From the IMG/VR virus record IMGVR_UViG_3300033153_009591, positions 1 through 31,312 of that record: a stretch of DNA of 31,312 bases; one strand, 5' to 3'. The DNA is from a virus. A model generated the notes under the pieces. That model searched no databases and had not been told where the DNA came from. It was given only the letters and a program-made list of their open reading frames with translations. Positions 1 to 7,068 of this stretch are shown here, one piece after another (position 1 is the first letter of the stretch; each line of letters begins with the position of its first letter). A program made the translations under genes and the position numbers.

Positions 1-114
1 TGGCGAGAAATTCACGCCAACAAACAGCGTCACGAATTTCTGTATTATTGGCGAGAAATTCACGCCAACAAACAGCGTCACGAATTTCTGTATTATTGGC
101 GAGAAATTCACGCC
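1..114. repeat. 48-bp tandem array, left part
   Basis: Two full 48-bp units (1-48, 49-96) and 18 bases of a third (97-114) lie here. The array continues from 31201-31312 across the circle junction. Each unit contains the 19-base near-palindrome TGGCGAGAAATTCACGCCA, whose arms GGCG.GAA and TTC.CGCC mismatch only at one symmetric pair, and a second AGAAATTC core in inverted orientation. The last partial copy ends in CGCC followed by TTGAG, so the outer flank base is lost. It lies downstream of the minor head gene and upstream of the head-operon promoter. Operator cluster, replication origin or packaging signal are all possible. Confidence 0.9.
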
Positions 115-136
115 TTGAGTCGTGGCTCTGATTTTC

Positions 137-1096
137 TTATTTTTCTTTTCTTTTTTCTTGCTTATTAAATACTGCTTTTGCACTCTTGTTTTCGTTCTTT
201 TTCGCGTCATAATTAGAAACAATATCGCCACTTTTTAGCCTTTTATCTGTGCTTTTTCCAGTAATTTCTTGTTTTTTGGTGGGGTCTTCTATTGCAAAAT
301 ATGAATGGCGGCAACCCACATGAAATATTTCCCCGCTTGCCTCTAGTTCTGATAAAGTTGGAAATCCAGCAGTTTTTCCGGTTAGCGAAAAAATTTCGGC
401 TTCATGAAATCGGCAAGCATCTTTTGCACCGTGACTTGTTATTTCATATAAATCCAGTCCATTTTCTGATCCCGTATTTGTGATGGCTTTTCTCGCTGTG
501 GTTGCCATCATTTCACTACTTAGCATTTTGGCGTAATTATCTAGCTTCCAGTTTCTCCCGCCCCTATCTATCAAAGCAGTGACGCCCGTTTTTTTGATTT
601 GTTTTTTAACATCTCGAGCAATTAAATCTCGTGGTTTTCCTAATATTTCGCCAGCTGCAATTTCATCTCTAATTTTTATTCTAGTTTTTTTTGCTAAAGC
701 AATTTCTTGAACTACATTTTTCTTTAATGCTGCCATCGATTCCGCAAATTTTACGTTTGCGGCTTTGCTTATTTCATCAATCGCCTTTTTATGAATCTTG
801 GAAAATGCCTGAACTTTTACACCGTCAATAATTAGTTCTGATTTTGTTTTTTTTGCCATTGTGAAATAAATGGCTGGCACTTCTTTTTTAATAAATGCTT
901 TTGTTTCTTTATCAAGAGTTTTAATTGTTTTGTTTAGGCTACTTAAAATTGCCTTGGCTCGATCTCTACGATATAAAGTACCAGCGGAATTTTCTAATTC
1001 TTTTCTAATTCTTTTATAAGCTTTGACATAAATATTTGACAAAGCACGGCTTTTATTATTTATTAAATCAGCCGTTTGTTTTCCTGTTTTAGCCAT
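137..1096 (-). CDS. Minor head protein (phage minor capsid protein 2 / SPP1 gp7-like)
   Basis: This 319-residue protein is the last gene of the packaging and portal block. Its C-terminal half (about residues 195-270) has the family pattern: a Ser-His-Gly-Ala-Lys turn followed by DACRFHEAEIFS, a Pro-Thr-Leu-Ser-Glu-Leu segment, then the GCRHSYF cysteine-histidine motif. The N-terminal half is a lysine-rich helical region. Such proteins sit inside the head near the portal and may be ejected with the DNA. The start is one base after the TGA of the upstream small membrane gene, suggesting coupled translation. The 48-bp repeat array begins about 20 bases past its stop codon. The assignment rests on motif recognition and on position after the portal. 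Confidence 0.8.
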   Translation of the reverse strand: MAKTGKQTADLINNKSRALSNIYVKAYKRIRKELENSAGTLYRRDRAKAILSSLNKTIKTLDKETKAFIKKEVPAIYFTMAKKTKSELIIDGVKVQAFSKIHKKAIDEISKAANVKFAESMAALKKNVVQEIALAKKTRIKIRDEIAAGEILGKPRDLIARDVKKQIKKTGVTALIDRGGRNWKLDNYAKMLSSEMMATTARKAITNTGSENGLDLYEITSHGAKDACRFHEAEIFSLTGKTAGFPTLSELEASGEIFHVGCRHSYFAIEDPTKKQEITGKSTDKRLKSGDIVSNYDAKKNENKSAKAVFNKQEKRKEK

Positions 1097-1097
1097 T

Positions 1098-1301
1098 TCA
1101 TAAATTTAAACCAAATCTCACCCCTAAGAAGAAAGAAAAAGAAAACATAAAAATAATTGCACTGATAAAAAAAGCATTTGCAAAAGTCTTTGTCCTTTTT
1201 TCAAGAAAATCTTTATATTTTTTTTTAATTTCTTTTTTTAATTTCTTTAATTTACCTATTTTAAAATTAAATGCCCCGATTGTTTGAATTTTATTAGTCA
1301 T
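1098..1301 (-). CDS. Small single-pass membrane protein
   Basis: This 67-residue protein has a basic N-terminal half (many Lys around residues 14-38) and one hydrophobic segment at about residues 44-64 (FFISAIIFMFSFSFFLGV). It lies between the portal and minor head genes, 3 bases after the portal stop and 1 base before the next start, so it is tightly coupled to head morphogenesis genes. The start is preceded by CTTTTTAAAAT rather than a Shine-Dalgarno site. I do not recognise a family. A membrane protein inside a head operon is unusual; it could be a late-expressed lysis or exclusion factor, but nothing in the sequence decides this. Confidence 0.7.
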   Translation of the reverse strand: MTNKIQTIGAFNFKIGKLKKLKKEIKKKYKDFLEKRTKTFANAFFISAIIFMFSFSFFLGVRFGLNL

Positions 1302-1304
1302 ATT

Positions 1305-2624
1305 TTAAAAAGCTGTATTAACTAAACTATCTTCTTGTTTTTCAATTTCTTCAATTTTATCATCTAAAATTTCGCCGTCAATATTATCAAGATTTTTAAC
1401 CGCATCTCTGCGGCTCTGAATACCCGCCGCCATTCTATCAGCTTCAATTTGAACCTTTCTCGCTTGATTTTCTGGCAAGCCATCATGAAATTTAACTGCA
1501 ATGCCAGAAAGAGGAATTTTCTTTTTAGTTTCAATCTCATAAGAAAAAGCCAGTGTTTCTCTAATTAGCTTTACAAAAGTTTTTCTTTTCCTCTTTACTT
1601 TTGCCATTGTACGGGCTGCACTTTCCGCAAAAGTTTCATCTTTTTGAACGCCCCCAGCACTCGCAAGATCTAAAAGAATAAAAGAAATTTCAGAAACTCT
1701 TGCAATATCTTCAATGATTTCTTTTTTTTGCTTAAATGCGGAATCAATCAATGAGTTTGAATTTGTCAAATATTCCGGCGTCATTCCATCGTCGCTATCA
1801 ATTTCAATCATTTCTAAATTTGAGTTTTGAGCTTGTCCATTTTGATCTAAAACGCCGGACGGCACCATTAATTTTGCGTCGGCGTGTTTTTCTAACTGTG
1901 TAGCAATTTGAGAACTAACCCTTGTTAATTCTTCTAATAATGAATACAAACCCTGATAATCAGAAACACCATCTAGGCTTTTTGGATCTTTTGGATTATT
2001 TGCCATAAATACAGGAATTTTATCAAGTCCAGTTTGCTCAATTTCTTGTAAATTCGGATCATAAAGAGATAATGGCACCCTGAATTTTGGATCACCTCTT
2101 TTACTTTCACACAACCATAGCTCATATTCAATAAAGCCCACATTATGGACTTTTTTTAATAAATAATTTTTGTCTAAGATTTTTACATACCACGCAAAAA
2201 TAATCTGTAGTGGTGGGGCTTTAATATTTGTTTTGTTATATTGCGGAAAAACCACATCCGGAGAAATTTCTTCAATCATTGCTTCACCATCTTCTAATCT
2301 GACTTCAAAAATCGCTCTACCTCCCCAGCTTTGAGAAATTGCCGCATCCCATAATTTAACCTTAAAATCATTCCTGATTACAATTTCCTCTAATTTTTCC
2401 CCAATATTATCATCAGAAAAAAAGAAATCTGGTTCTTCTAAAAATAAAAGATCAGCGAAAACCGTCGAAATTGTTTCACACATATTTATTATTATTTCCC
2501 GTTTATTTTGCCGATCCTCTGCGGTCCTAAAATGATTTAGAACCTCATCAAAAAAGCCTTTAAAAAGTTTATAATTATTCTCATTTATTAGGGCTTTTTG
2601 TTTTTCTTCTTTATTTGGGAACAT
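1305..2624 (-). CDS. Portal protein (SPP1 gp6-like)
   Basis: This 439-residue protein follows the large terminase in the usual order TerS, TerL, portal. It would form the dodecameric ring at the head vertex through which DNA is packaged. Family-like features are the N-terminal INMCETISTVFADLLF helix, the SWGGRAIFEVRLEDGEAMIEEISPD-type wing region at about residues 94-120, and the long C-terminal helical crown. The length suits the SPP1/gp6 portal class. The start codon is preceded by TTATTTAAAAAAAT, with no Shine-Dalgarno. A 56-base AT-only gap separates it from the terminase. The call depends on context plus pattern rather than on an unmistakable catalytic motif. Confidence 0.85.
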   Translation of the reverse strand: MFPNKEEKQKALINENNYKLFKGFFDEVLNHFRTAEDRQNKREIIINMCETISTVFADLLFLEEPDFFFSDDNIGEKLEEIVIRNDFKVKLWDAAISQSWGGRAIFEVRLEDGEAMIEEISPDVVFPQYNKTNIKAPPLQIIFAWYVKILDKNYLLKKVHNVGFIEYELWLCESKRGDPKFRVPLSLYDPNLQEIEQTGLDKIPVFMANNPKDPKSLDGVSDYQGLYSLLEELTRVSSQIATQLEKHADAKLMVPSGVLDQNGQAQNSNLEMIEIDSDDGMTPEYLTNSNSLIDSAFKQKKEIIEDIARVSEISFILLDLASAGGVQKDETFAESAARTMAKVKRKRKTFVKLIRETLAFSYEIETKKKIPLSGIAVKFHDGLPENQARKVQIEADRMAAGIQSRRDAVKNLDNIDGEILDDKIEEIEKQEDSLVNTAF

Positions 2625-2680
2625 ATTTTTTTAAATAATATATTAAAATATTATCTTTTCAATTAAAAAAAATCAATAAA

Positions 2681-4156
2681 TTAAAATGCTCTTGCTCTTT
2701 TTGTAAAAGTTTTTGTTTTTCGTATTTTTTGACTGCCATAAATTGACAAAAAATAAGAATCTGGAAAATCATCATGAGCGCCCGCCTTGTTTGGGTGTTT
2801 ATAATTTAACTTTTCACTTTCTCCTCGATATTCTTTTTCTAAATCTAGGATTTGATTTTCAAAAAATCGAGTGTTTTTATCTTCTTCCGGATAGCTTAGC
2901 TTTTCATTTTCATTACTAGAAGTTAAGGAGCGCAAGCCTAATCTCCCCAGTTTGTCTTTTGATTTTGGAGAAAAAACCACTGGACGGCACGGGAAAAATA
3001 AAGACTTTTTCAATAATTCTCCCACTACATCACCCGCCCCCGTAGAATCATAATAGCAGCGTCTTAATTTAACTCTTTTTTCTGATTGGAAATTTTGTAA
3101 AAAATAGACTATTTCGGGAATTTGATCGACATAGTCACCACGAAAAACCGCCCATCCTCTAATATTATTATTATAATCTGTTATTGTAATAACTGTAGAA
3201 TCACTTTGTTTTCCCCAATCAATCCCCACATCGCAAAAATTAGTTTGCCAAAATTCCGGATCTTTAAACCGACGGCATGAGTGCAAAGCTTGTGGGCTGC
3301 AAAAATTCCCGACTTCAACAATCCATTGATTAAATAAATTTTTTCGCACTAATTCGCTATCTTTTCCTCCCTCATCTTCAATATATTTTTCTTGCGATTC
3401 TAACCACCTTTTGAATAATTCATTTTTGGTTTTTTCATATTCTTTTTTCATTAATACTTTCATTTTGTCAAAATCATAAAAAAAGACTGTTTGGCTTTTC
3501 ATATTCCCATTTTCTACTTTCTTTTTGGCTTCACATTGCCTAAATCCACCGTTGCCGATCCATATATCAAGCCCCGCCGTGGTTGACATTGCTGGTTCTA
3601 TTTCATCTTTGTAAATCTCATCATTGCCGACATGCATTTCGTCGCGTATCACAATATGAAAAGTCCTCCCTTCTTTGACTGTTTTTTTATCTTCTCTTTT
3701 TGCAAAAGTTTTAAATAATCCAAAGGTTTCTAATCTTGTTTTATTGTTCAAAATTATTACATTTGCACTTTTTTGATCAAAGGAAAAATTTATTGGATCG
3801 ATTGCTTCACATCTGTCAAATAAAAGCCTTGTCCTATCAAAAATTTCGCTTGAGGTTCCTTTTTCCGGAGCAGTAAAACAAACGCGAAAACGCTCGCCAG
3901 TAATATCAGGAAAAATATATGATAAAAACCAAATACAAAAGCAAATTGTCTCAGTTTTTCCAATTTGACGGCAAGCGCTAATAATAATTGAAAATCTTTT
4001 CCTTAAAAATAATCGATAAAAAACTTCTTTTGAAATGTCCATTTGCCAGCTTGCAAGATCAAATTTAAAAAATTCTTTTACTGATTCTTTGTATAATAAT
4101 AAAAGCTTTTCAATATCTTTTTCATTGTTTGGATCAAAATTAATTAGATTTTTCAT
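2681..4156 (-). CDS. terL: Terminase large subunit
   Basis: This 491-residue protein is the ATPase and nuclease of the DNA-packaging motor, acting with TerS and the portal. The Walker A-type motif ACRQIGKT lies at residues 61-68 and Walker B with catalytic acid (IVIRDE) at about 167-172. The RNase H-like nuclease acids appear as D312 in DVGIDWG, D369 in YYDSTGAGD and D461/D462 in AHDDFPDS. All core motifs are intact. The start overlaps the end of the upstream 103-residue gene by 17 bases and has no recognisable ribosome site, so translation is probably coupled. Unusually, one small gene separates it from the small subunit. Confidence 0.95.
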   Translation of the reverse strand: MKNLINFDPNNEKDIEKLLLLYKESVKEFFKFDLASWQMDISKEVFYRLFLRKRFSIIISACRQIGKTETICFCIWFLSYIFPDITGERFRVCFTAPEKGTSSEIFDRTRLLFDRCEAIDPINFSFDQKSANVIILNNKTRLETFGLFKTFAKREDKKTVKEGRTFHIVIRDEMHVGNDEIYKDEIEPAMSTTAGLDIWIGNGGFRQCEAKKKVENGNMKSQTVFFYDFDKMKVLMKKEYEKTKNELFKRWLESQEKYIEDEGGKDSELVRKNLFNQWIVEVGNFCSPQALHSCRRFKDPEFWQTNFCDVGIDWGKQSDSTVITITDYNNNIRGWAVFRGDYVDQIPEIVYFLQNFQSEKRVKLRRCYYDSTGAGDVVGELLKKSLFFPCRPVVFSPKSKDKLGRLGLRSLTSSNENEKLSYPEEDKNTRFFENQILDLEKEYRGESEKLNYKHPNKAGAHDDFPDSYFLSIYGSQKIRKTKTFTKRARAF

Positions 4157-4451
4157 GAAATTGATTTTCTAGTGAAATTTTATCCTCAAACTTATACATT
4201 TTTTTATTTAAAAGGTGTTTAGGGCACATTTCTAAAAATCTTTTTTCTATTAATCTATTCATTTTTTCGTTTTTATCTTCACCCTCTATTTCTGAACTTT
4301 TCATGTTTGTTAAAACATAAGAAATAGTTTCTAAGACTATTATTTTCTTGTTTTCTTCTTTTTTTACGCCGTCCCATTCTAATATTCTTTTAAGTAAAAC
4401 ATCTCTTCTTACAGAGTCCTTCGATGCTTTCATGTAGTCGATCATTTTCAT
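4140..4451 (-). CDS. Unknown small protein between terminase subunits
   Basis: This 103-residue, charged, mostly helical protein lies between the small and large terminase genes and overlaps the start of the large subunit by 17 bases. Its start follows AATTTTTTAAATAATT. I recognise no domain. It contains an EENKKIIVLETISYVL helix and a C-terminal FLEMCPKHLLN segment. Its position suggests a packaging accessory role or a second terminase-associated factor, but that is inference from location only. Confidence 0.7.
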   Translation of the reverse strand: MKMIDYMKASKDSVRRDVLLKRILEWDGVKKEENKKIIVLETISYVLTNMKSSEIEGEDKNEKMNRLIEKRFLEMCPKHLLNKKMYKFEDKISLENQFHEKSN

Positions 4452-4465
4452 AATTATTTAAAAAA

Positions 4466-4939
4466 TTAATTCCCGAAAAGTTTTTTTGCAATGTTCGAAA
4501 TCGGATTTTCTGAAACATCTTTTGTTTTTACAGCTGCATGATTACCTTGCATTTTGTTTATTTCTGCAATTGCTGCAATAACTGCACGGGGTTCAAATTC
4601 CCAAACTCCCTCACCTGTTTCTTCATCTGTTTTTTGTATCATCTCTTTTAAATCATGATCAAAAACCATTACAGGTACTTTTTGCATGCAACGCTTTGAC
4701 ACTTCTAATAAATCATTTAATAATGTTACTTTGGAAAATTGTAATAATTCATCTGTTTTTTTTCTTCTTTTTTCAATTCTTTCTTTAATTTCAGCTTTTC
4801 TCAGCAATTTAAAGCCGATTGCATAAGCTGTTTTTTTAGAATACCCAGCCTGCTTTGCTGCCTTTGTGGCGTTCATTGATAAAAGCCAAAAATCCACAAA
4901 TTTTTTTTGTTTTGCATTAAGTTTTGCTTTCTTTGCCAT
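4466..4939 (-). CDS. terS: Terminase small subunit (Terminase_2-like)
   Basis: This 157-residue protein would recognise the packaging site and recruit the large terminase. The N-terminal LNAKQKKFVDFWLLSMNATK segment and the AAKQAGYSKKTAYAIG helix-turn-helix (about residues 27-45), followed by the LLRKAEIKERIEKR helix, match the Terminase_2 family. The C-terminal part (DEETGEGVWEFEPRAVIAAIAEINKM) also fits, with the central region as oligomerisation domain. A candidate promoter sits just upstream at 4981-5010. The start follows TTTTTTAGAAATTT with no Shine-Dalgarno. Confidence 0.9.
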   Translation of the reverse strand: MAKKAKLNAKQKKFVDFWLLSMNATKAAKQAGYSKKTAYAIGFKLLRKAEIKERIEKRRKKTDELLQFSKVTLLNDLLEVSKRCMQKVPVMVFDHDLKEMIQKTDEETGEGVWEFEPRAVIAAIAEINKMQGNHAAVKTKDVSENPISNIAKKLFGN

Positions 4940-4980
4940 AAATTTCTAAAAAATCGATTTGACGCATCGCTGCTAAAATT

Positions 4981-5010
4981 AATATATCAAAGTTAATTGT
5001 TTTTAGTCAA
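4981..5010 (-). promoter_or_regulatory. Candidate sigma-70 promoter for the terminase operon
   Basis: On the minus strand a -35 box TTGACT (5005-5010) is followed after 18 bp by a -10 box TATATT (4981-4986). It overlaps the end of the upstream membrane-protein gene and points at the small terminase gene, whose start is about 40 bp away. The CTTGAC edge and 18-bp spacing match the stronger promoter-like sites at 9.4 and 17.2 kb. Confidence 0.5.
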
Positions 5011-5227
5011 GCTTTGCTTTATCAATAGGCTTATTTCCAAGTTTTTTCCTCATATTAATATTATATATTTTTTTTTCATGTTCTATCTGTTTTTTTGCAG
5101 CCCACCAAAACGGACTAATGAAAGCTAGCATAATGGACATACCCAACGCATCTTCAAAATTAAACAAAAATGAATAAATCACAAAAATTGTTGCACTTAT
5201 GCCGAAAGATAATTCTATTATTGTCAT
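5003..5227 (-). CDS. Small membrane protein, two hydrophobic segments
   Basis: This 74-residue protein has hydrophobic segments at about residues 7-22 (SATIFVIYSFLF) and 28-43 (GMSIMLAFISPFWWAA), then a basic soluble tail of about 30 residues. It begins 18 bases after a tiny zinc-ribbon gene, and its start follows AATTTTTTCAAAAAAT. No family is recognised. It is the last gene before the terminase promoter. Two short helices with a charged tail are compatible with a holin-like or inner-membrane accessory protein, but the main lysis genes appear to lie elsewhere. Confidence 0.65.
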   Translation of the reverse strand: MTIIELSFGISATIFVIYSFLFNFEDALGMSIMLAFISPFWWAAKKQIEHEKKIYNINMRKKLGNKPIDKAKLD

Positions 5228-5245
5228 ATTTTTTGAAAAAATTAA

Positions 5246-5371
5246 TCATTGCTTTCTTTTTGCTCTGTAGCCTCTTTTATTTTTTCTTGCTTTTATTCTT
5301 GCACATCTCGAACAATATTTTAATAATTTATGTCCGCCTATTTTTATTTTGCATATTTTACATTTTTTCAT
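5246..5371 (-). CDS. Tiny zinc-ribbon-like protein, 41 residues
   Basis: The predicted protein carries two CxxC knuckles, CKIC at residues 4-7 and CSRC at about 20-23, followed by a strongly basic tail (ARIKARKNKRGYRAKRK). This is the layout of a small zinc ribbon that binds nucleic acid. Its ATG overlaps the TGA of the upstream DUF3850-like gene (ATGA), the coupling style used repeatedly in this genome, which supports it being translated. Zinc binding is inferred from the four cysteines; the partner is unknown. A second tiny gene of similar design lies at 5937-6077. Confidence 0.7.
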   Translation of the reverse strand: MKKCKICKIKIGGHKLLKYCSRCARIKARKNKRGYRAKRKQ

Positions 5372-5637
5372 AAATTACTAAAAGTGTTGAGTGCTTTTTT
5401 AGTTCCAACAACTGAATAACCTTTTTTTATTCCATCGGGAAAAGAATTACTTGAAATAATATATTTTACTAAAAAAGTTGCAGTGACTTCTTTTTTAATT
5501 TCTTTCCAGTAAAATTCAAACTGAATAAAGTCCCCTATTTCTATTTTTCTACTATCTTTTAAGATTATAAAATTTTGTAATTCCTTTAAAAGAGGGTGAA
5601 CAAATTTTTCTTCAATTTTTATTTTATGTATTTTCAT
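5368..5637 (-). CDS. DUF3850-like (ASCH/PUA-fold) small protein
   Basis: This 89-residue protein matches the pattern I know for DUF3850: an N-terminal MKIHKIKI strand, a segment with a basic RKIEIGDFIQF turn, a central strand-rich region (VTATFLVKYII), and a C-terminal GYSVVGTKK strand. DUF3850 proteins are small phage and bacterial proteins with an ASCH/PUA-like fold, usually thought to bind RNA or modified nucleotides, though function is mostly unknown. The start overlaps the upstream stop as ATGA, and its own stop overlaps the zinc-ribbon start. It is part of a run of short coupled genes. Confidence 0.65.
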   Translation of the reverse strand: MKIHKIKIEEKFVHPLLKELQNFIILKDSRKIEIGDFIQFEFYWKEIKKEVTATFLVKYIISSNSFPDGIKKGYSVVGTKKALNTFSNL

Positions 5638-5933
5638 AAACTTTCTAAAAAGTCATAACCAATTTGACCGGTTCCAGTAAGTTCTTTTTCTACCTCTTTA
5701 ATTACCTTTTTTCTCACTCTTTTCTTTAATTCCTCTTCATCCTCGAAAAGTTCAAAATGTTTTGCAATTTCAAGCGCTGTTTCTTTAGTAATTTTTGCGC
5801 CTTTTTCTTTAATTGAAATGATATCCTTTTCCTCACTTATTCCATCAGCTTTTCCTATATAAACTCTTCCGCTATCGCTGAAATAGATCCCAAAAAAGCC
5901 CTGAATGCCTGTGGTCCATATTATTTTACTCAT
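5634..5933 (-). CDS. Unknown 99-residue protein
   Basis: The N-terminal half is rich in beta-type sequence (GFFGIYFSDSGRVYIGKADG) and the C-terminal half is an acidic-basic helix (EDEEELKKRVRKKVIKEVEKEL). I recognise no family. The start is 3 bases after the stop of the upstream tiny CxxC gene and the stop overlaps the DUF3850-like start (ATGA), placing it firmly in this translational chain. No membrane segment or signal is visible. Confidence 0.7.
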   Translation of the reverse strand: MSKIIWTTGIQGFFGIYFSDSGRVYIGKADGISEEKDIISIKEKGAKITKETALEIAKHFELFEDEEELKKRVRKKVIKEVEKELTGTGQIGYDFLESL

Positions 5934-5936
5934 GAT

Positions 5937-6077
5937 TTATCTAAAAACAGAAAAATTTCTCACTTTTTCCGGTCTAACTGGTATTGCAATTTTACACCAA
6001 AGACAAGCTTTTTTTTTGATCGAGATTTTTCGACCACATCCACCGCCGCAGTTTCTTTTCATTTGTTTAAATTTCAT
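5937..6077 (-). CDS. Tiny zinc-ribbon-like protein, 46 residues
   Basis: The protein has the cysteine pairs CGGGC (residues 10-14) and CLWC (about 25-28), separated by a basic stretch (GRKISIKKKA), then a tail PVRPEKVRNFSVFR. This resembles a small zinc knuckle for nucleic acid, although the first pair is CxxxC rather than CxxC. The ATG follows AATTTTTTAAGAATACT, the plain T-tract style of this region. It is spaced 3 bases from the next gene. It resembles the 41-residue protein at 5246-5371 in size and design but not clearly in sequence. Confidence 0.6.
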   Translation of the reverse strand: MKFKQMKRNCGGGCGRKISIKKKACLWCKIAIPVRPEKVRNFSVFR

Positions 6078-6153
6078 AGTATTCTTAAAAAATTAATTCA
6101 CTTTGCTCACACTTTGCAGCCCGTTTTCACTCACTTTTCACCCCGTTTTTCCT

Positions 6154-6387
6154 TTACTTTCTCCCATAATCCAAAGAAAATTCAAAACTTGTAATATATC
6201 TTTCAATTATATCATCCGCTAAGTATTTTGCATTTGAAAAACCTTTTTTTTCCTTAAATTCTTTATAAAATTCTTGCGGTTCTTTTCCTTCATGAAATCT
6301 TTTTGAGTATTCTATTGCAAGAAATCTTAATAATTGCGGTTTTGATTTGAATTTTGCCAAGGCTTTTTGCATTTTTTTTGATAACAT
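6154..6387 (-). CDS. Unknown 77-residue protein
   Basis: A short basic, helical protein (MLSKKMQKALAKFKSKP, then LRFLAIEYSKRFHEGKEPQEF) with an aromatic C-terminal part (DDIIERYITSFEFSLDYG). No domain is recognised and no membrane segment is present. Its start lies 2 bases after the peptide deformylase stop, within ATTTTTTAAAAATG. The downstream gap 6078-6153 contains two copies of AAAACGGG on the coding strand and no further gene. Confidence 0.6.
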   Translation of the reverse strand: MLSKKMQKALAKFKSKPQLLRFLAIEYSKRFHEGKEPQEFYKEFKEKKGFSNAKYLADDIIERYITSFEFSLDYGRK

Positions 6388-6389
6388 TT

Positions 6390-6848
6390 TTAAAAAATAT
6401 GTTTTCCATTAAAATGATCAATTTCATGCTGGAAAATTAAAGCAAGTTTTCCATCTATTTCAACTTCTTTTTGCTCTAATATTTCCCCATTCTCAAAAAT
6501 ATGGGTGAAAGAAACAATTAATTTTTTCCATCTTCTTATACGCCGTAAAACTGTTTTTTCCGCAAAACTCATGCAGCCTTCATCGTTAAAAAATGATTTT
6601 CCAATATATTCATTAATATGAGGATTAACAACCGCAAAGCCATTAACTGTGATAAAAAACCTCAATGGCTTTTTCTTTTGGATCTGACAATGAGCAACTG
6701 CAAGAGCTCCTTTTTTATGAAAGCCAAGCGGTTTTTTGCAAAGTCTTGTTATTTCCGGAATTAGTGGAATTATTATTTTTTTAATATCTTCTTTATTGCA
6801 TTTTAAAGAAAGATTTTCGCCGTTTTTTAGATTTTGTATTATCTTCAT
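6390..6848 (-). CDS. def: Peptide deformylase
   Basis: This 152-residue protein should remove the N-formyl group from nascent peptides in the host cytoplasm. Motif 2 is intact as EGCMS (residues 90-94), giving the metal-binding cysteine C92. Motif 3 is intact as HEIDH (141-145), with two metal-binding histidines and the catalytic glutamate E142. Motif 1, normally GxGLAAxQ, is degenerate here as GALAVAHCQ (47-55). The protein ends seven residues after motif 3, so it lacks the C-terminal helix of bacterial enzymes, as do the cyanophage deformylases. Its start overlaps the upstream stop (ATGA). A phage-borne copy may favour phage protein synthesis late in infection. Confidence 0.9.
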   Translation of the reverse strand: MKIIQNLKNGENLSLKCNKEDIKKIIIPLIPEITRLCKKPLGFHKKGALAVAHCQIQKKKPLRFFITVNGFAVVNPHINEYIGKSFFNDEGCMSFAEKTVLRRIRRWKKLIVSFTHIFENGEILEQKEVEIDGKLALIFQHEIDHFNGKHIF

Positions 6849-7066
6849 GATTTTATTAGATTATTTTGAATAATATCTGTTGCTATTTTTTTTGCTTCTT
6901 TGCTGTTTTTTGCCTTAATATCAAGTTTAAGTATCGACTCTCCATTTATAGCAATTTCTGTTTTATATGTGTTTAATGTTTTTTTTATTTTAATGTTTTT
7001 TGTTGTTCCGACTTCTTCACCATTGATCGAAATAGTTCCTTTGCCGATAATTATTTCATTTCTCAT
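6845..7066 (-). CDS. Unknown 73-residue beta-rich protein
   Basis: The sequence alternates in the way of a small beta sandwich (IIIGKGTISINGEEVGTTKN, then YKTEIAINGESILKLDIK) and ends in a helix (SKEAKKIATDIIQ). I recognise no family. It ends in an ATGA overlap with the peptide deformylase start, so the two are probably translated together, and it starts 2 bases after the coiled-coil gene. The role is unknown. Confidence 0.65.
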   Translation of the reverse strand: MRNEIIIGKGTISINGEEVGTTKNIKIKKTLNTYKTEIAINGESILKLDIKAKNSKEAKKIATDIIQNNLIKS

Positions 7067-7068
7067 AA

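Noticed and set aside
1-114. CRISPR array at the window ends
   Set aside because: The 33-bp cores are separated by identical 15-bp spacers, so there is no spacer diversity, and no cas gene is present. It is a tandem repeat.
292-483. Plus-strand open frames such as this one and those at 7206-7403, 10012-10254 and 19205-19467
   Set aside because: They lie inside well-supported minus-strand genes, have low-complexity Phe/Leu-rich products from AT-rich antisense, and no start signals.
2625-2680. Promoter in the AT-only gap before the portal gene
   Set aside because: TTGATT and GATAAT can be found 15 bp apart, but the sequence is nearly all A and T, so such matches are expected by chance.
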